Assembly (NCBI GenBank): GCA_964476835.1
Contig: CAYZCE010000010.1
Coordinates: forward strand, 1-64,000
Length of the DNA stretch: 64,000 nucleotides
From: PALSA-926 sp964476835
GTDB lineage: Bacteria > Pseudomonadota > Alphaproteobacteria > Micavibrionales > UBA2020
Reading direction: 5' to 3'
The position numbers and the translations under genes were made by a program. Below are positions 7,739 through 16,473 of this stretch, piece after piece. The notes beneath the pieces are model-generated. The model ran no database searches, was not told where the DNA came from, and saw nothing but the letters and a program-made list of their open reading frames with translations. Position 1 is the stretch's first letter. Every line of letters starts with the position of its first letter.

Positions 7739-8916
7739 GCGCGGCCTCCTTTATACTTCTGGATGATGCCGATGTCCTTGTCGCCGCGGCCGGAGAGATT
7801 GATGATCATCAAATGATCGCGCCCCAGCTCCTTGGCGATCTTGCAGGCATGCGCGACGGCGTGAGAGCTTTCAAGCGCGGGGATGATGCCTTCGGTGCGC
7901 GCGAGCAAATGGAACGCCGCCACCGCCTCGTCGTCGCAGGCATAGGCATATGTCGCGCGACCTGACGCATGCAGCATCACATGCTCCGGCCCGACGCCGG
8001 TGTAGTCGAGGCCGGCCGAGACGCTATGCGTCGGCTCGGCCTGACCATCTGCATCCTGCAGCAGGTAAGTCTTCATGCCCTGGAAGATGCCGGGGCTGCC
8101 GCCGGAGAAACGCGCCGCGTGCAGGCCGGGCTTGATGCCTTCGCCGCCGGCTTCAACGCCGATCAGCTTCACGTTCTTGTCGCCGACGAAGCCCGAGAAG
8201 ATGCCGATCGCATTGCTGCCGCCGCCGACGCATGCGACGATGCTGTCGGGCAGGCGGCCTTCATGCTCGAGGATCTGTTCGCGCGCCTCGCGCCCGATGA
8301 CGGACTGGAAGTCGCGGACCATCTTCGGGTACGGATGCGGGCCGAGCGCGGAGCCGAGGAGGTAATGCGTATCCGCGATATTGCTCACCCAGTCGCGCAT
8401 CGCCTCGCTGACGGCGTCCTTGAGCGTCTTCGCGCCGTTATGCACCGCGCGCACTTCCGCGCCGAGCAGGCGCATGCGGAACACGTTGGGTTCCTGCCGC
8501 GCCATGTCCTCCGCGCCCATATAGACGACGCAGGACATGCCGAAGGCCGCCGCTGCAGTCGCCGTCGCCACGCCGTGCTGGCCGGCGCCGGTTTCCGCGA
8601 TGATGCGCGTCTTGCCCATGTGGCGGGCGAGGAGGATCTGGCCGATGGCGTTGTTGATCTTGTGCGCGCCGGTGTGCGCGAGGTCTTCGCGCTTGAGATA
8701 GATCTTCGCGCCGCCAAGATGTTCGGTGAGGCGGCGGGCATGTTGCAGCGGCGTCTCGCGCCCGACGAAATTCTTGAGCAGCGCGTTGAACTCGTCCCAG
8801 AACGACTGTTGTTTCGACAATTCTTCATACGCTTTCTCAAGCGCGATGAGGGGCGCCATTAGCGTGTCGGGCACGAAGCGGCCGCCGTAGTCGCCGAAAT
8901 AACCGGGTTGCGTCAT
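7735..8916 (-). CDS. trpB: Tryptophan synthase beta subunit
   Basis: This 393-residue PLP enzyme condenses indole with L-serine to tryptophan. The PLP lysine lies in EDLAHTGAHKINNAIGQ, the substrate-loop ETGAGQHG follows, and the PLP-phosphate-binding glycine stretch VACVGGGSNAIG and C-terminal NLSGRGDKD are present. Length and N-terminus (GYFGDYGGRFVPDTLM) match standard TrpB1. It overlaps trpF (upstream) and trpA (downstream) by 4 bases each, which fits the stoichiometric alpha2-beta2 complex being made by coupled translation. Confidence 0.98.
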   Translation of the reverse strand: MTQPGYFGDYGGRFVPDTLMAPLIALEKAYEELSKQQSFWDEFNALLKNFVGRETPLQHARRLTEHLGGAKIYLKREDLAHTGAHKINNAIGQILLARHMGKTRIIAETGAGQHGVATATAAAAFGMSCVVYMGAEDMARQEPNVFRMRLLGAEVRAVHNGAKTLKDAVSEAMRDWVSNIADTHYLLGSALGPHPYPKMVRDFQSVIGREAREQILEHEGRLPDSIVACVGGGSNAIGIFSGFVGDKNVKLIGVEAGGEGIKPGLHAARFSGGSPGIFQGMKTYLLQDADGQAEPTHSVSAGLDYTGVGPEHVMLHASGRATYAYACDDEAVAAFHLLARTEGIIPALESSHAVAHACKIAKELGRDHLMIINLSGRGDKDIGIIQKYKGGRA

Positions 8917-9524
8917 GGCGGTGTCTCCTTGAAAAGCGCTTTGAGTTTGTCGTGATCCTTGATGCCGGGCGATGCCTCGACGCCGCTCGAGAGGTCGAGC
9001 GCGAAGGGGCTGACGGCCGCGGCCGCGTCGCGGATGTTGGACGGGTTGAGGCCGCCCGCGAGAATGACGGGCACATTGAACCCCGTCGCACGCGCGGCCT
9101 GCAGCCAGTTCGCCGTCTGTCCGGTGCCGCCGAACTGGCCATGCGCGGTGGTATCGATAAGCGCGTAGTCGATATGGCCGATATAATCCGCGATGGTGTC
9201 GATGGCGCTGTCAGGGAACGCCTTAATGACGAGGCCCGAGAATTCGCGCTTGACGCGCGCGCAGTCTTCGGGCGTTTCCGCGCCGTGCAGTTGTACGGCG
9301 CGGAGGTCCAGTTCCTGCGCGGTGGCGATAGCCTCGTCGATCTGGTTGACGAAAACGCCGACTGTCAGTGCCGCCGGAAGTTCCGCCACAATGTCACGCA
9401 CCTGCGCGACTTCGACATGGCGTTTTGACATCGGCGCGAAGATGAAGCCGAGCGCCCATGCGCCCAGCTCATGTGCGAAGCGTGCGTCTTCCAGTCGTAT
9501 CAGTCCGCAGATTTTTACGCGCAT
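8913..9524 (-). CDS. trpF: Phosphoribosylanthranilate isomerase
   Basis: The protein has 203 residues and a (beta/alpha)8 barrel pattern. The general-base Cys is in VKICGLIRLEDA (residue 6) and the general-acid Asp in ALIDTTAHGQFGGTG, with the phosphate-binding LAGGLNPSNI and LSSGVEASPGIKD motifs at the end. It converts N-(5-phosphoribosyl)anthranilate to the carboxyphenylamino-deoxyribulose phosphate used by TrpC. Its start overlaps the trpC stop by 10 bases, and its stop overlaps the trpB start by 4. In many alphaproteobacteria trpF-trpB-trpA form a separate unit from trpE; here all are contiguous. Confidence 0.97.
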   Translation of the reverse strand: MRVKICGLIRLEDARFAHELGAWALGFIFAPMSKRHVEVAQVRDIVAELPAALTVGVFVNQIDEAIATAQELDLRAVQLHGAETPEDCARVKREFSGLVIKAFPDSAIDTIADYIGHIDYALIDTTAHGQFGGTGQTANWLQAARATGFNVPVILAGGLNPSNIRDAAAAVSPFALDLSSGVEASPGIKDHDKLKALFKETPP

Positions 9525-10297
9525 CCGGCCTCGTTTCGCAAGAGTTGCAGCGCCTGGCCGGGGTCGGGCTGCTTCATGAAGTGCGACCCCATCAGGAAGC
9601 CGTCATAGCCGATGCCGCGCATCTCGCGCAGGTCGTCGGCGGTGGACAGGCCGCTTTCGCAGATGAAGAGGCTGCCCTTCGGCTTGCGCGGCGCGAGGCG
9701 GCGGCTGGTATCAAGGTCGATTTTCAGCGTCTGCAGGTTGCGGTTGTTGATACCGATGAAGCGCGCGTCGATCTCCAGCGCCTGGTCGAGGTCGGCCTCG
9801 TCATGCACTTCGACCAGCGGCGTGAGGCCGAGGTCGATGGCGCGCGCGTGCAGGTCGCGCGTTTCGGAAAGCTCGGTCATCGCGGCGATCAGCAGCACGG
9901 CGTCCGCGCCATGCGCCTTGGCTTCGAGCAATTGATAGGCATCGATGATGAAATCCTTGCGCAGCAGCGGCATGGCGGGCAGCGCTTCGCGCACGGCTTT
10001 CAGGTAGGCAAGCTCGCCCTTGAAATACAGCGGCTCGGTCAATACCGAGATCATCGCCGCGCCGCCTTGCGCGTATCCTTGCGCGATCGGCACGGGACTG
10101 TCGCCTTGGCGGATCGCGCCTTCGGAAGGGCTGGAGAACTTGATTTCCGCGATGATGCCGCAACCGGAGAAACCGGCCTTGACGTTATGCGGCTTGCGGG
10201 CGAACAGGGGCGCGGCCATCAGGCTGGCGGCGGGAACGTCCTGCTTGGCGCGCGCCACGCGTTCGGCGGTCAGCTCGCGGATCTTTTTCAGGAACAT
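9515..10297 (-). CDS. trpC: Indole-3-glycerol phosphate synthase
   Basis: The protein has 260 residues. Motifs of the TrpC barrel are in order: IAEIKFSSPSEG with the catalytic Lys, SVLTEPLYFKG, LLRKDFIID (second catalytic Lys), VEVHDEADL, GINNRNLQTLKID, ICESGLSTADD and GFLMGSHFMKQPDPGQ. It closes the indole ring to give indole-3-glycerol phosphate, the substrate of TrpA. The N-terminus FLKKIRELTAERV is standard. It is a free-standing enzyme, not fused to TrpF as in enterobacteria. Overlap is 10 bases with trpD and 10 with trpF. Confidence 0.97.
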   Translation of the reverse strand: MFLKKIRELTAERVARAKQDVPAASLMAAPLFARKPHNVKAGFSGCGIIAEIKFSSPSEGAIRQGDSPVPIAQGYAQGGAAMISVLTEPLYFKGELAYLKAVREALPAMPLLRKDFIIDAYQLLEAKAHGADAVLLIAAMTELSETRDLHARAIDLGLTPLVEVHDEADLDQALEIDARFIGINNRNLQTLKIDLDTSRRLAPRKPKGSLFICESGLSTADDLREMRGIGYDGFLMGSHFMKQPDPGQALQLLRNEAGCA

Positions 10298-11244
10298 TTC
10301 TTTAATTCCAATAATTTCTTCTGCGCGCGGCCTTCGGAGATGACTTGCCGCGCCAGTGCAAATCCTTGCTTGAAATCTTTTGCAGCCCCGGCCAGCACGA
10401 AGCCGGCGCTTGCATTGAGGCAGATGATGTCTGTCGCCACCGTCGGCGTTCCGCCGGCGAAAACCGTCTCGATGATCTTTGCGTTTTCCGCCGCATCGCC
10501 GCCACGCACCGCTTCGGCGGGAGCCAAGGTTGCGCCGAAATCGGCGGGGGAGAGGGTGCTATGCGTCACGCGGCCATCTTGCAGGCGCAGCACCTGCGTG
10601 GGCGCGGAGAGGCTGATTTCGTCAAGCCCATCGTCGCTGTGCGCGATCATTACATCAGTCTTGCCGAGCAGGCACGCGGCTTCCGCCATCGCGGGCGCGA
10701 AGCCTGCGTCGAAAATGCCGATCAACTGCCGCTTGGTGCGTGCGGGATTGCACAGGGGACCGAGCAGGTTCAGGAACGTCGGACGGCCAAGTGCGCGGCG
10801 CACGGGCGCGAGCTTGGCCAGCACCGGATGGAACGCCGGTGCTGCGATGAAGCAGAGGTTATGTTGGCGATGCAGGCGTTGCGCCGAAGCGGCATCGGTG
10901 CAGACCGTCACGCTGAGCTTTTCCAGCACGTCGCTGCTGCCGCTCTGGCTGGAGACGGCCTTGTTGCCGTGCTTGACGACGGAAACGCCGCCCGCCGCCA
11001 GCACGAAGGCCGCGGCGGTGGAAATATTGAACGTCTTGATGCCGCGCCCCGCATCGCCGCCGGTGCCGCACACATCTAGCGCATCGCCGTTGATCGTCAG
11101 CGGCAGCGCATGGTCGAGCAGCCAGCGCGCGCTCTCGGCCAGCATCGCGCCGGTGATGTCGGCGGGCTTGACGGCGGAAAGCAGGGACGTTTTCTCATCC
11201 GTCTTCACGGCATCGTCGCAGAGGGCGGCGAGCAACTGCGTCAT
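10288..11244 (-). CDS. trpD: Anthranilate phosphoribosyltransferase
   Basis: The protein has 318 residues. The PRPP-binding glycine motif DVCGTGGDAGRGIKTFNIST, the KHGNKAVSSQSGSSDVLE block and the LGPLCNPA motif are all present. The enzyme transfers phosphoribose from PRPP to anthranilate. It is slightly shorter than the usual 335-345 residues; the N-terminal helical domain starts late (MTQLLAALCDDAV...), so it may be trimmed or partly read through the 4-base overlap with trpEG. The glutamine-amidotransferase part is not fused here but to TrpE upstream. Confidence 0.95.
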   Translation of the reverse strand: MTQLLAALCDDAVKTDEKTSLLSAVKPADITGAMLAESARWLLDHALPLTINGDALDVCGTGGDAGRGIKTFNISTAAAFVLAAGGVSVVKHGNKAVSSQSGSSDVLEKLSVTVCTDAASAQRLHRQHNLCFIAAPAFHPVLAKLAPVRRALGRPTFLNLLGPLCNPARTKRQLIGIFDAGFAPAMAEAACLLGKTDVMIAHSDDGLDEISLSAPTQVLRLQDGRVTHSTLSPADFGATLAPAEAVRGGDAAENAKIIETVFAGGTPTVATDIICLNASAGFVLAGAAKDFKQGFALARQVISEGRAQKKLLELKKCS

Positions 11245-13373
11245 GCCGGCCTCGCCAGGTGCCGCATGACGTTCTCGATCATCTTGAGTCCTGCGTAACC
11301 TTCAAGCGACAACACGGATTCAGGATGGAACTGCACCGCCCAGGCGGGCAGCGTCTTGTGGCGGAGGGCCATGATGACGCCGTTCTCGTTGGTGCCGATG
11401 ACTTCAAGGTCTTTCGGTAAGGTTTCCGGCAGGCCGTGGATGGAATGATACGCGCCGACTTTGCAGGGGTTGGCGACGCCCTCGAACAACGGATGGTCGG
11501 TATGCGTCAGCGTCCAGTTCTTGCCGTGTTGCGGGCGACCGAGGTAGCCGAGCGTGCCGCCGAAAGCCTCGAACATGCCTTGCAATCCGAGACATACGCC
11601 GAACTGCGGGATGCCCGCCTCGGCACAGCGCCTGACCATGCCGGGAACGTCGAACTGTTCCGGCATGCCGGGGCCGGGGGAGTGGACGATGAGATGCGGT
11701 TTCAATGCCAGCAGCGTCTCCATCGGCGTGCCGTGGCGGTAGGTGACGGCTTTCGCGCCGGTCTGGCGGATGTAGTCGGCCAGCGTCTGCACGAAGCTGT
11801 CTTCGTTGTCGATCAGCACGACGGTCTTGCCTGCGCCGGTTTGCTGCGCGGGGCGCTCGGCCACGGCGGTGACGTCGCCGGACAGGATGCGCTTGAAGGA
11901 TGCGGACTTGGTGTGTGTCTCCGCCGCTTCCTCGGCAGGAATGGAGTCATAGACGATGCTCGCGCCGGCCTGATACGCGGCCATGCCGTCCTTGAGGTGC
12001 AGGGTGCGGATGGTAATGCCGGTGTTGACGTCGCCGTTGAAGTGCAAGGCGCCGATGGCTGCGCCGTAATAGGCGCGCGCTTCCGGCTCGGCGGCTTCGA
12101 TGATGCGGGTGGCCTCGGTCTTCGGCGCGCCGGTCAGCGTCACCGCCCACATGTGCGAGAGGAAGGCGTCGATGCCGTCGCAGTCGGCACGCAGCGTGCC
12201 TTCGACGTGGTCGACGGTATGGTAGAGGCCGCTATAGGCCTCGATCTGCCGCCGCGCGAGCAGGCGCGTGGAGCCGGGCACGCAGACGCGCGCCTTGTCG
12301 TTGCGGTCGACGTCGGTGCACATGGTCAGCTCCGCTTCGTCTTTCGCGGAGTTGAGCAGGTTTTGCAAAATGCGCGCGTCCTCGATGACGGCGGCCTGTC
12401 CGGGCGACTTGCTGCGCCGCGCGGTGCCGGAGATGGGGCAGCTTTCGACGCGCTTGCCTTCGACGCGCACGAACATCTCGGGCGAGGCGCCGACGAGCTG
12501 CTCGTCGCCGAGCTGAACGAGGAATTCATACGGCGACGGATTGACGCGCCGGATGTTGCGGAACAGGGCCGACGGCGGCAGCACATTGGAAGCCATGAAT
12601 TTACGGCTCAGCACCACTTCGAAGACGTCGCCCTTGCGGATATGACTGCCAGCCTGCGCGACCATGGCGGCGTAGTCGTCGTCGCTCATGTTGCTGGTGA
12701 TGACGGGCGCGGCTTGCTGCGTGATGGCGGATTTTGCCGTCATGCGTTGCGGGCGCGGGATGCCCTGCGTATCATGGATGCCGAAGCTGAAGTCGTAGTC
12801 GCGCCGCGTCGCGGTTTCCTTGCGGCGGTCGAGCAGGTAGATGCTGTCGGGAATGAAGAGGTGGAACAGCGCATGATCCGACGGGCGCGCGTGCGTCAAT
12901 GTGATCGGGTTGAAGCAGAACAGGAAGTCGTACTTGAACGCGCCGTAAAAGCCGCCGAAGCCGTCCGCACCCACCGCATGGCGCATCAGCGCGCGCAAGG
13001 GGGAGAGCGGCGAGGGCTGGTGCGAGCGTTCTTCCTCGGCGAAAGCGCGCGCGGGCGGCAAAATGTCGCAGCGCAGCCTCTTGCCGTCTGCATGCGCGAC
13101 TGTGAAGGCCGGGTCGGGATGCGCGGCGAAAACGCCAGCGAGGACGGCGAGCAGTTTTTCCCCGCGCGCGTTCAGCGCCTTGAATTCGGTATAGGACGCA
13201 TGGCCGAGGATCTCGACCGGCGGCGCGTCGAAGCCGATGTCCCACCGCGAATAGCGCCCCGGGTAGTCGGTGTCGGAGGCCATGTACATGCCGCGCGTGC
13301 CGTCGAGGCTGTCGACAAGGAAGTCGATGCCTGTGGCATAGGGCAGGGAAGTGTCGGTGCAGGATATTTTCAT
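11241..13373 (-). CDS. trpEG: Fused anthranilate synthase (TrpE synthase + TrpG glutamine amidotransferase)
   Basis: The 710-residue chain has two domains. Residues 1 to about 500 are the chorismate-binding synthase (ending with the CPISGTARRSKSPGQ, ELTMCTDVDRNDKARVC, VTLTGAPKTEATRII and YYGAAIGALHFNGD motifs). About 513-710 are a class I glutamine amidotransferase with nucleophile Cys in GVCLGLQGMFEAFGG and the His-Glu pair in QFHPES. It makes anthranilate from chorismate and glutamine. This fused form is typical of Rhizobium-like alphaproteobacteria. The N-terminal 28 residues align in pattern with other TrpEG proteins, supporting the 13373 ATG although no Shine-Dalgarno precedes it; a TATAAT box lies only 4 bases upstream. 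It is the first gene of the trp operon. Confidence 0.97.
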   Translation of the reverse strand: MKISCTDTSLPYATGIDFLVDSLDGTRGMYMASDTDYPGRYSRWDIGFDAPPVEILGHASYTEFKALNARGEKLLAVLAGVFAAHPDPAFTVAHADGKRLRCDILPPARAFAEEERSHQPSPLSPLRALMRHAVGADGFGGFYGAFKYDFLFCFNPITLTHARPSDHALFHLFIPDSIYLLDRRKETATRRDYDFSFGIHDTQGIPRPQRMTAKSAITQQAAPVITSNMSDDDYAAMVAQAGSHIRKGDVFEVVLSRKFMASNVLPPSALFRNIRRVNPSPYEFLVQLGDEQLVGASPEMFVRVEGKRVESCPISGTARRSKSPGQAAVIEDARILQNLLNSAKDEAELTMCTDVDRNDKARVCVPGSTRLLARRQIEAYSGLYHTVDHVEGTLRADCDGIDAFLSHMWAVTLTGAPKTEATRIIEAAEPEARAYYGAAIGALHFNGDVNTGITIRTLHLKDGMAAYQAGASIVYDSIPAEEAAETHTKSASFKRILSGDVTAVAERPAQQTGAGKTVVLIDNEDSFVQTLADYIRQTGAKAVTYRHGTPMETLLALKPHLIVHSPGPGMPEQFDVPGMVRRCAEAGIPQFGVCLGLQGMFEAFGGTLGYLGRPQHGKNWTLTHTDHPLFEGVANPCKVGAYHSIHGLPETLPKDLEVIGTNENGVIMALRHKTLPAWAVQFHPESVLSLEGYAGLKMIENVMRHLARPA

Positions 13374-13377
13374 GTGG

Positions 13378-13383
13378 ATTATA
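13378..13383 (-). promoter_or_regulatory. Consensus -10 box directly before trpEG (possible leaderless start)
   Basis: On the minus strand a perfect TATAAT is followed by only CCAC and then the trpEG ATG. With the usual 6-8 bases from -10 to +1, transcription would begin at or inside the start codon. No Shine-Dalgarno, leader peptide with Trp codons, or attenuator hairpin lies between box and gene. No good -35 hexamer is seen at 17 bases. Confidence 0.45.
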
Positions 13384-13420
13384 TATCATGTTTGCTTAAT
13401 AAATGTCATCCCGAACCTCT

Positions 13421-13506
13421 CCCCTCCGTCATCCCGGGCGAAGCCAAGCGATCTTGAGTGTCGCAACTTTTGAATATCCCTCGGCTTCGCTCGGGATGAC
13501 GGAGGG
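13421..13506. repeat. Long inverted repeat, dispersed palindromic-element type
   Basis: Left arm 13422-13445 and right arm 13483-13506 are inverted complements over 24 bases with one mismatch, separated by a 37-base loop. The arm core CGTCATCCCGGGCGAAGCC resembles palindromic intergenic repeats common in alphaproteobacterial genomes. A shorter copy of the GTCATCCCG core lies just outside at 13405-13413. It sits in the divergent control region of trpEG and the ABC exporter, with no protein-coding potential. Confidence 0.75.
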
Positions 13507-13547
13507 AGAAGATTGACTTCCGGCGCAATTAAGCGAATGGTTGGGGC

Positions 13548-15320
13548 ATGACGATGTCATCTTTTACAGAATCTAAAAACACCCTCAAGCTGCTGCGTCC
13601 CTTCTTGCGGCCGTATACCGGGCAGCTCCTGCTCGCGCTGGCGGCGGTTGCGGTATCGGCCTCCACGGTGCTGGTGTTCGGCTGGGGCTTGCGGAATTTG
13701 GTGGACGAAGGGTTCTCGGACCATAGCGGCCACTACCTCAACCGCGCGCTGCTGACCCTGTTCGGCGTCATCCTGGCGCTGGCGGCGGCGAGTTATACGC
13801 GGTTTTACACGGTCAGCTTCGTGGCCGAGCGCTCGGTCGCGGATTTACGCAAGACGCTCTACCGCCACCTCCTGTCGCTCGACCCCGCGTTCTTCGAGAC
13901 GCACAAGACGGGCGACCATGTCTCGCGCATCAACAACGACACCGGCGTGCTGCAGCTGGTGATGGCGACCAACCTGCCGATGGCCTTCCGCAACCTGATG
14001 ATCGTGGTGGGTGGCATCGTGATGCTGCTGGTCGTCAGTCCGTTGATGACCGCAATGGTGCTGTGCACGGTGCCGCTGGTGGTGGGGCCGATCGTCTATT
14101 TCGGCCGCCGTGTGCGCGCACGCTCACGCGATACGCAGGGACGCATCGGCGACATGAGCTCGCTGGGACTGGAGACGTTGCAGGGGCTTCAGACGATTCA
14201 ATCGTTCCGTTACGAAGACGCTGCAGCGGATCGCTTCGGCGCGCTGGCCGACGAAACCTTCCGCGCCGCGATGCGTTACGTGCGCCTGCGCTCGTTCCTC
14301 GTGGCGCTGGTCATTTCCTTCGTCTTCACCGCCATCGGCGTCGTGTTGTGGATGGGCGGGCATGCGGTGCTGACCGGCACGCTGACCGCCGGCAGCCTGT
14401 CGGCCTTCATCTTCTACGCGGTGACGACGGCGGGTTCCGTCGGCGCGCTCAGCGAAGTGATGAGCGCTTTCAACCAGGCCATCGGCGCGGCGGACCGCAT
14501 CGCCAGCCTGCTCGCGCGCCAGCCCGGACTGAAGGGCAACCTGCCGGCGCCCGCCAAGATCGCAGGCAAGGTCACGCTCGAGAACGTCACGTTCCATTAT
14601 CCGACGCGCCCCGGCCACAAGGCGCTCGACGGCGTTGCCTTCACGGTCGAGCCGGGAAAACATGTCGCGCTCGTTGGTCCCAGCGGCGCAGGCAAGAGCA
14701 CGGTGTTCCACCTGCTGCAGCGCTTTTACGATCCGCAAGGCGGCGCCGTCCGCATCGACGGCGTCGACATTTCGGGCTATGACCCGCGCGGCGTGCGCGC
14801 ACTGGTCGGCGTGGTGTCGCAGGATCCGGCCATCTTTTCTCTTTCTGTTGCCGACAACATTCGCCTCGGTCGTCCTGACGCCAGTGATGCCGAGGTGCGT
14901 GCGGCAGCAGAACTCGCGCAGGCGCACGACTTCATCATGGCCTTGCCGCAAGGCTACGACACGCCGGTGGGCGAACGCGGCAGCCGGCTTTCGGGCGGCC
15001 AGCGCCAACGCCTGGCGATTGCGCGCGTGGCGTTGAAAAACCCGCCCATCTTGTTGCTGGATGAAGCGACCTCGGCGCTCGACTCTGGCAACGAGCAGGC
15101 TGTGATGCAGGCGTTGCGTGGCCTGATGCAGGGACGCACCACGCTGGTCATCGCGCACCGACTGTCAACGGTGCAGCATGCCGACAAGATCATCGTGCTC
15201 GATCAGGGCAGGGTGGTGGCGGAAGGGGCGCATGCGGCGCTCTATGGTCAGAACGACCTCTACACGCGCCTTGCGGGACTGCAGATGCAGCCGGCGGCGC
15301 GCCAAGCAAATCAGTTATAA
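13548..15320 (+). CDS. ABC exporter half-transporter (membrane domain + ATPase), MsbA/ABCB-like
   Basis: The protein has 590 residues: an N-terminal six-helix export domain (about 20-310) and a C-terminal nucleotide-binding domain (about 340-575). The latter has Walker A GPSGAGKST (about 377-385), Q-loop VVSQDPAIFS, signature LSGGQRQRLAIAR (about 481), Walker B ILLLDEATSALD and switch His in VIAHRLSTV. It would work as a homodimer in the inner membrane. The group includes lipid-A flippases and multidrug or peptide exporters; the substrate is not readable. Two close starts (13548, 13554) are possible. It is divergent from trpEG, and its 3' end overlaps convergent bamE by 10 bases. Confidence 0.93.
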   Translation: MTMSSFTESKNTLKLLRPFLRPYTGQLLLALAAVAVSASTVLVFGWGLRNLVDEGFSDHSGHYLNRALLTLFGVILALAAASYTRFYTVSFVAERSVADLRKTLYRHLLSLDPAFFETHKTGDHVSRINNDTGVLQLVMATNLPMAFRNLMIVVGGIVMLLVVSPLMTAMVLCTVPLVVGPIVYFGRRVRARSRDTQGRIGDMSSLGLETLQGLQTIQSFRYEDAAADRFGALADETFRAAMRYVRLRSFLVALVISFVFTAIGVVLWMGGHAVLTGTLTAGSLSAFIFYAVTTAGSVGALSEVMSAFNQAIGAADRIASLLARQPGLKGNLPAPAKIAGKVTLENVTFHYPTRPGHKALDGVAFTVEPGKHVALVGPSGAGKSTVFHLLQRFYDPQGGAVRIDGVDISGYDPRGVRALVGVVSQDPAIFSLSVADNIRLGRPDASDAEVRAAAELAQAHDFIMALPQGYDTPVGERGSRLSGGQRQRLAIARVALKNPPILLLDEATSALDSGNEQAVMQALRGLMQGRTTLVIAHRLSTVQHADKIIVLDQGRVVAEGAHAALYGQNDLYTRLAGLQMQPAARQANQL

Positions 15321-15769
15321 GGGTCCGGCTTCTTGCTGTCGCCCGAGCCGTTGTAGCGGCCGATGTTGCCGATCAGCTGCTGCACGGCGGTGAAGTCCTT
15401 GCCGGCGTTGGGCGTGGTGCGGCTGACGATGGCGATGTTCTCGGCCTTGGACGGGTCGAGGTCCTCGATGGAGGCGACCTTGTCGCCGTCGAAGCGCACG
15501 CGGACGAGGCGGCGCTTGGTCACCTTAGGCAGGAAGATGCCGGTCTGCTCGGTTGTTTCGCCGATGTAGTACCAGGTGTCGTTGTCGAACGACGACACGG
15601 TGGTCGGCGAGCCCCAGATGCGCGTGACATCGTCGCGGCTCGATTTATCGGCCTCGACCTGCTTGAAAATGTTGTCGCTGATGAGGTTGCCGCGGTTCGC
15701 GATCGTCGGCGAGCAGGCGGCGAGCGTCAGGGCGGAAAGGACGGCGAGGGCGGCGATATGGTGTTTCAT
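15311..15769 (-). CDS. bamE: Outer membrane assembly lipoprotein BamE (SmpA/OmlA family)
   Basis: The 152-residue lipoprotein starts at the ATG at 15769. The signal ends in a lipobox LAAC with the lipidated Cys at residue 19. The mature part has the SmpA/OmlA pattern: an asymmetric helix-helix then three strands, with RDDVTRIWGSPTTVSSFDNDTWYYIG and later RRLVRVRFDGDKVASIE. It is a subunit of the BAM complex that inserts beta-barrels, so it serves the autotransporters and OmpA-like proteins encoded further on. It is divergent from DUF177, the arrangement usual in alphaproteobacteria. Its C-terminal tail of about 35 residues beyond the last strand is Lys/Asn/Asp-rich. Confidence 0.92.
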   Translation of the reverse strand: MKHHIAALAVLSALTLAACSPTIANRGNLISDNIFKQVEADKSSRDDVTRIWGSPTTVSSFDNDTWYYIGETTEQTGIFLPKVTKRRLVRVRFDGDKVASIEDLDPSKAENIAIVSRTTPNAGKDFTAVQQLIGNIGRYNGSGDSKKPDPYN

Positions 15770-15837
15770 GCCCAAAAATATAGGCTTTTCTTCCTCCGAA
15801 AACAATGTATATCAGGAAAAGAAAAGGATACCGACCG

Positions 15838-16395
15838 ATGAGCAAATCCACCCCTGAATTCTCGCGTCCCGTCGCGCTCGACAGCCTCGTCCCCGATCGC
15901 GAGCGGGTCGACAATTTCACCGCCAGCGACGCCGAATGCGCCGCGCTGGCCAAGCGCTTCGACATCCGTTCCCTCAGCGACTTCAAGGGCCGCTTGACCG
16001 CGCTGCGCGTGGCGGAAGGCAAGTTCATCAAGATCAGCGGCGCTTTTGAGGCCGAAGTGGTGCAGGCTTGCGTCGTCTCCCTGCAGGACGTGCCCGCGCA
16101 TATTCAGGGCGAATTCGAGACGTATTTTACGGAAGATGGGAAAGAATTCGACCCTTACGACGACCTCGGACTTGAGTTCGAGGAAGAGGAGGACCTGCAC
16201 CAGGTCTACAACCACGGCGTCCTCGACCTCGGCGAGTTGGCGGCACAATACCTGTCGCTGGAACTCGAGCCGTACCCCCGCGCCCCCGGCGTCAGCCTTG
16301 CCGCCCAGATGGCGGAGGCAGGCGCCCCCGGCAGCCCCAATCCCTTTCAGGTCCTGCAAAGCCTGAAAACCGACAAAGAGGATAAAAACAAGTAA
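15838..16395 (+). CDS. DUF177/YceD family protein
   Basis: The 185-residue acidic protein belongs to the DUF177 (YceD) group, whose members sit next to rpmF and are linked to 23S rRNA accumulation and ribosome assembly. The start at 15838 (MSKSTPEFSRP) has AAAGGA at good distance; an in-frame ATG at 15805 has none. The central acidic stretch (KEFDPYDDLGLEFEEEEDLH) and the DLGELAAQYLSLELEPYPR block before a conserved proline-rich end are the family hallmarks. It precedes rpmF, plsX and fabH. Confidence 0.9.
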   Translation: MSKSTPEFSRPVALDSLVPDRERVDNFTASDAECAALAKRFDIRSLSDFKGRLTALRVAEGKFIKISGAFEAEVVQACVVSLQDVPAHIQGEFETYFTEDGKEFDPYDDLGLEFEEEEDLHQVYNHGVLDLGELAAQYLSLELEPYPRAPGVSLAAQMAEAGAPGSPNPFQVLQSLKTDKEDKNK

Positions 16396-16473
16396 AATCA
16401 GTAGGTATCCGGAAGGGATGCCCACGAGACCCGCCCATCCTCGAAAGACGAAGGCGAAAAGAGAAGATTTCCC

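Noticed and set aside
11436..13457. 673-codon open frame antisense to trpEG
   Set aside because: It is the antisense shadow of a fully motif-supported gene in GC-rich DNA, with Val/Ala/Gly/Arg/Asp-dominated translation and no motif.
13374..13547. Trp leader peptide/attenuator before trpEG
   Set aside because: No short frame with Trp codons and no terminator/antiterminator pair between the -10 box and the start codon; the inverted repeat lies upstream of that box.
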